From NCBI GenBank assembly GCA_963793825.1, contig CAWCBE010000014.1:1-64000 (forward strand): a stretch of 64,000 nt of DNA, written 5' to 3'. Of this stretch, positions 61,023 through 64,000 are shown piece after piece. The position numbers and the translations under genes were made by a program. The DNA is from RYN-230 sp963793825 (GTDB lineage: Bacteria; Actinomycetota; Actinomycetes; Streptosporangiales; Streptosporangiaceae). How positions within the stretch are numbered: the first letter of the stretch is position 1; each line of letters starts with the position of its first letter. The notes under the pieces were generated by a model. That model saw nothing but the letters and a program-made list of their open reading frames with translations, was not told where the DNA came from and did not search any database.

Positions 61023-61358
61023 GCCATCCCAGCGGGCCCGGCGCATGTCGATCCGGTACGGTCCGCCGTGGGCCGGCTCCCGCAGTGGCGTGCCCTCAGC
61101 GCGGTAGGCCCGGAGCGCCGCCTGCTCGTGCCCGCGCAGCAGCGAACCGTCCGCGTGCACCACCCGCCACCACGGCACGCTGCCGCCCCACAGCGCCATC
61201 ACCCGGCCGACCTGGCGCGGGCCGCCCTGGCCGAGGTACTCGGCCACGTCGCCGTAGGACATGACCCGGCCGGGCGGGATGGCGTCGGCCAGGTCGAGCA
61301 CGTGGCTGGCGAAGTCCGGCAGCGCCGCGCGCCCGGGGCGGCCGGGCTCGGCCGTCAT
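60933..61358 (-). CDS. Alkyltransferase-like protein (ATL), MGMT family without catalytic Cys
   Basis: 141 residues. It keeps the MGMT DNA-binding fold (FASHVLDLADAIPPGRVMSYGDVAEYLGQGGPRQVGRVMALW), but where active alkyltransferases have PCHR it reads VPWWRVV. ATL proteins flag O6-alkylguanine for nucleotide excision repair instead of repairing it. The last 28 residues (from SAGPGVRPPGP) are encoded by the dispersed GC repeat and are not part of the family. Next to adnAB, as in mycobacteria. Confidence 0.88.
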   Translation of the reverse strand: MTAEPGRPGRAALPDFASHVLDLADAIPPGRVMSYGDVAEYLGQGGPRQVGRVMALWGGSVPWWRVVHADGSLLRGHEQAALRAYRAEGTPLREPAHGGPYRIDMRRARWDGSAGPGVRPPGPRRVVLARGEDPPEPPARC

Positions 61359-61383
61359 GCGCCGCCCCTGACATGGCCCGCGG

Positions 61384-62798
61384 TCACGGGCCGGGCCGTG
61401 GCCACGTCTGCCAGCCAGGGTTCTGGTCTCCCGGCCCGAGCGCCTGGTCCCGGGGCCAGCCGGGATCGTCGGCCGCAGGCCAGGTGGGCAGGACCCGCGG
61501 CCCGGGCCAGGCCGGTGTCACCGGCGCCGGCGCGGCGGCATGCTGCCCGCGGGCACCGGTCTGGCGCAGCCGGGCCAGGCCGAGGCCGGCCGCGGCGGCC
61601 AGGATCAGGCAGCCAAGCGCGGCCAGCGCGGCGAGGACCAGGCCGGCCGGGCCCCGCGGGGCCACCGGCACCGGCGGCACTGCCGCGCTGCCCCCGCCGA
61701 AGTGCAGTGCCTCCGGGGCCCCGGACACGGCGGCGGGCAGCGCGGCCAGGCGGCCGGCCTGCGCCAGCGCGGCCGCCGCGTTGACGGTGCCGAAGCCCAC
61801 CTTGTCGTCGTACCCGCCCGCAGGCCGGTGGTCGTGCTGCCGGTGATGGCGCGGATCACCAGGGCCGGGGCCAGCTGCGGATACCGCGACTTGATCAGGG
61901 CCGCGACCCCGGCGGTCAGCGCGCACGCCGGGCTGGTCCCGCTGACCAGCCAGTACTGCCCGTCCGTGCCCTGCGCGGGCACGTTGACCCCGGGCGCCGC
62001 CACCTGCACGGACAGGTTGTCGCTGGAGAACCCCGCGGGTGCGCCGTCACGAGCCACCGCCGCCACGCCCAGCACCCCGGGGTAGTCGGCCGGGAACGAG
62101 TACGGGGCCTGGCCGCTGGTCCGCGCGCCCACGGAGTTACCGGAGTTGCCGGATGAGGCCACCACCACGATGCGGTGGCTCAGCGCGTCCTGCAGCGCGG
62201 ACCGGACCATCGCGCTGGGCTCGCCGTAGCCCAGCGACATGCTGATCACTCTCACCCGGTGGCTGATGGCGTAGTCGATGGCCTGCGCGAGCGCGTTCTG
62301 GACCCGGAAGTCCGATTCGCGCTGGTAGCTGGCGTAGCCGGGATCATGCCGGTCAGTGACGACCCGGATGGAGAGCACCCGGGAGCGGGGGGCCACGCCC
62401 ATGATGCCGCTGCCGCCACCGGCATGCCCGTGACCCGCGATGAGCGAGGCCATCCAGGTGCCGTGCACGCCCCAGTCCAGGTTGGACGGCGGCGTGTGCA
62501 CGCCGGTCAGGTCGGGGCCGGTGATCACCGACCCGGCGAGGTCGGGCACGTTGGGGTTCACCCCGCTGTCGATCACCGCGACCGTCGTGCCCTGGCCTTC
62601 GGTCACCGGCCACGCCGCGGGCGCGTTGACCGCGTCCAGCACCCACATCTGCGCGTCGCGCACCGTGTCGGCCTGGGCCGGCGCGGCTGTGGCTCCGGCC
62701 ACCGTGGCACCGGCCGCCGTCAGCACGGCCAGCAGCAGCCCGCACCGGGCCAGCCGCCGCACCCGGACCGGGGCGGCCTGGCGGGCCGCGCTCAGCAT
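61384..62798 (-). pseudogene. Membrane-anchored S8 subtilase (mycosin-like) with frameshift
   Basis: From ATG 62798: signal peptide, then a subtilase with Asp (AVIDSGVNPN), His (DWGVHGTWMASLIAG) and Ser (SGTSPACALTAGVAAL) all intact. After residue about 325 the frame is lost; the expected continuation GGYDDKVGFGTVNAAAALAQAG, the C-terminal membrane helix (GLVLAALAALGCLILAAAAG) and a Pro-rich tail follow in another frame to 61384. The indel lies at about 61820-61828. The layout equals mycosins (MycP), but no type VII secretion genes are present. One error or mutation would restore it. Confidence 0.85.
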
Positions 62799-63670
62799 GC
62801 CGGCCCGCCCGGGCAGTGCGGCGGCGGCGGCGGCGCGCCGATCCGCGAGCCGATCCAGGCCGAGATGCCCTGCACGACGCTGAGCATCTCAGCTTTGTCG
62901 TAGGGATCAGCCGACTCGCGGACGTGGTGCCGCCCGTCGGCGTAGCCGACGGTGGACATGATCACGTAGGGCCCGCGCCGGAGCGTCGCGGACAACTGCC
63001 GCGCCGGGTCGCCGAAGCCCGCGGACAGGGTGCGCCTGAACCGGACGGTGCGGATGCCGCCCGACGGCGGGCCGGCCGCCAGCACGCGGAACGAGCGGCT
63101 GGCCTGGTCCGGCCCCGGCATCACCGCGATGCCCACGGTGACCGCGAAAGCGCCAGTGGAGTCGGCGTACGTGGCCCGGAGCATGGCCAGGCAGCCGTGC
63201 TCGGCCAGTACCTGCCCGGCCGCCGGCCCGGCCGCCGACCGGCAAGCCGCCTGCGGCGCGATGCCGATCCGGTGCGCGTCCAGCCGCACTCCGCTGGTGC
63301 TGGCCAGGGCCGTGGCTGGCAGCTGGTACGGGATGGCGGCGGGAAAGATACGGCCCGCAGGCCAGGTGCGCCAGCGCTTGCCGATCTCCCAGCCGGTGAT
63401 CTGCTGTTGCTGGGCCGAGCTGAAGGTCCGGGGCAGCAGGTGCCAGGCGACCTCGACCACCGAGAAGGCCATCCCGGCCAGCGCGGCCACCAGGCACCCC
63501 ACAACCAGCCGGTACCGCCAGGGGGCAGGCAGCCGAGCGGGCGGCGGGACCGGGGCGCCGGGGCCGGGCCCGGCTAGGGACGGTGACAACTGCGGCCGGT
63601 CCTCAGCGACGGTGTCCGCCTGCGGCGCCGGGTCGCTGCCGCCACTGGGACTTCCCGGACGCATTGCCAC
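62792..63670 (-). CDS. Single-pass membrane protein with extracellular domain, subtilase partner
   Basis: About 292 residues: a Pro-rich cytoplasmic N-terminus (50 residues), one helix (LVVGCLVAALAGMAFSVVEV), then a 220-residue extracytoplasmic domain (SAQQQQITGWEIGKRWRTWPAGRIFP and later VIMSTVGYADGRHHVRESADPYDKAEM). It ends in a His/Cys/Pro-rich tail. No domain recognised. It overlaps the subtilase start by 7 bp, so the two work together or are at least co-made. GTG start; an ATG two codons later also fits. Confidence 0.75.
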   Translation of the reverse strand: MAMRPGSPSGGSDPAPQADTVAEDRPQLSPSLAGPGPGAPVPPPARLPAPWRYRLVVGCLVAALAGMAFSVVEVAWHLLPRTFSSAQQQQITGWEIGKRWRTWPAGRIFPAAIPYQLPATALASTSGVRLDAHRIGIAPQAACRSAAGPAAGQVLAEHGCLAMLRATYADSTGAFAVTVGIAVMPGPDQASRSFRVLAAGPPSGGIRTVRFRRTLSAGFGDPARQLSATLRRGPYVIMSTVGYADGRHHVRESADPYDKAEMLSVVQGISAWIGSRIGAPPPPPHCPGGPAC

Positions 63671-63778
63671 ACCGGCATGGTACGGCCTGCGGCCGCGCCA
63701 GTACCGGGCGCACGACCAGGTTGCCCGGGAAAGGGCAGCTCAGCGGCGGCCGGCTGACAGAGGCGGCCGCCACTCACC

Positions 63779-64000
63779 TCAGTAGCTGGGCAGCGACGGG
63801 TTGACCTGGCTGATCCAGGCCAGGACTCCCCCGCCCACGTGGACCGCATCGGAGAAGCCCGCGTTCTTCAGCACGGCCAGGCACTCCGCTGAACGGGCTC
63901 CCGACTTGCAGTGCAGTACGACGCGCCGGTCTTGCGGGAGGCGCTCGAGGGCGGCGCCGGACAGGAACTCGCCCTTGGGGATGAGCGTGGCCCCGGGGAT
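63779..64000 (-). CDS. moeZ: MoeZ adenylyltransferase/sulfurtransferase, C-terminal end (partial)
   Basis: The last 73 codons of a gene running off the right edge. They encode the end of a rhodanese domain: LIPKGEFLSGAALERLPQD, active-site Cys in HCKSGARSAE, and VHVGGGVLAWISQVNPSLPSY at the C-terminus, which is characteristic of MoeZ. MoeZ adenylates and thiolates small sulfur carriers for molybdopterin and cysteine synthesis. Its neighbour set (ATL, adnAB) matches mycobacterial moeZ. Confidence 0.85.
   Translation of the reverse strand: MPGATLIPKGEFLSGAALERLPQDRRVVLHCKSGARSAECLAVLKNAGFSDAVHVGGGVLAWISQVNPSLPSY

Noticed and set aside
61384..63670. Type VII secretion locus, because of the mycosin-like subtilase
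   Set aside because: No EccB/C/D, WXG100 or PE/PPE-like genes are present; only the protease layout matches.

Overview
This window is high-GC DNA from an actinobacterium. The evidence is a set of families largely confined to or typical of that phylum: an AdnAB helicase-nuclease pair, four luciferase-like F420-type oxidoreductases plus a deazaflavin (DDN-like) enzyme, a Methyltransf_19 (DUF574) methyltransferase, a PucR-type regulator, the GT4 glycogen synthase, and frequent GTG/TTG starts with ATGA, GTGA or TGATG overlaps. The block adnA-adnB-alkyltransferase-like gene-moeZ matches, from memory, the order around Rv3201c-Rv3206c in mycobacteria, so this end looks like core chromosome. No rRNA, tRNA or CRISPR array was seen.

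Layout. 0-6.5 kb: AI-2E-type permease, then a glycogen module pgm-glgC-glgA with a BLUF blue-light sensor behind it. 6.4-11.4 kb: glutathionyl-hydroquinone-reductase-like GST, a three-gene Co-type nitrile hydratase / thiocyanate hydrolase-like operon whose beta subunit is split in two, a nucleotidyltransferase remnant, and a phosphoribosyltransferase-hydrolase fusion with an in-frame repeat linker. 11.4-17.8 kb: LLM oxidoreductase, psuG-psuK pseudouridine catabolism, a YbjQ-repeat protein, a LOG-family phosphoribohydrolase, a His-tailed thioredoxin behind a CsoR-like operator, and a secreted beta-helix protein. 17.8-32 kb: PucR regulator, CBS protein and TerC, proS, DHA2 MFS pump, DUF1697, Nudix, PIG-L, DUF3291, a frameshifted YbaK, LLM oxidoreductase, glutamate-cysteine ligase-like protein, aquaporin and methyltransferase. 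32-35.7 kb: a drug-export-type ABC-2 operon (permease, two unequal ATPases, TetR gene with a frameshift). 35.8-43 kb: PHP hydrolase, deazaflavin oxidoreductase under a repeated operator, LLM oxidoreductase, nudC, M20 dipeptidase, and a small island of integrase debris. 43.2-52 kb: GT87-like membrane protein, acylphosphatase, DUF167, methyltransferase, DHFR-like remnant, hydrolase/HTH divergent pair, Fe-ADH, DinB, LLM oxidoreductase with a MerR-type promoter, HIT, cyanase, thiamine-binding protein. 52-64 kb: adnA, adnB, an ISKra4-type insertion sequence, an alkyltransferase-like gene, a frameshifted membrane-anchored subtilase with its membrane partner, and the 3' end of moeZ.

Three threads run through the window. 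First, short tandem repeats have expanded inside genes at linkers and termini (39 bp, 24 bp, 15 bp and 24 bp units), and one GC-rich repeat is shared between the fusion-gene linker at 10.5 kb and the alkyltransferase-like tail at 60.9 kb. Second, three otherwise intact genes (YbaK, TetR, subtilase) each carry one apparent indel, which means either real decay or GC-related assembly errors. Third, several genes have a TAGNNT hexamer 6-7 nt before their start codon and no Shine-Dalgarno, as expected for leaderless transcripts. The most distinctive loci are the split-beta nitrile/thiocyanate hydratase operon, the asymmetric ABC exporter, and the insertion sequence, which carries a likely -1 frameshift site and sits in a palindromic target.
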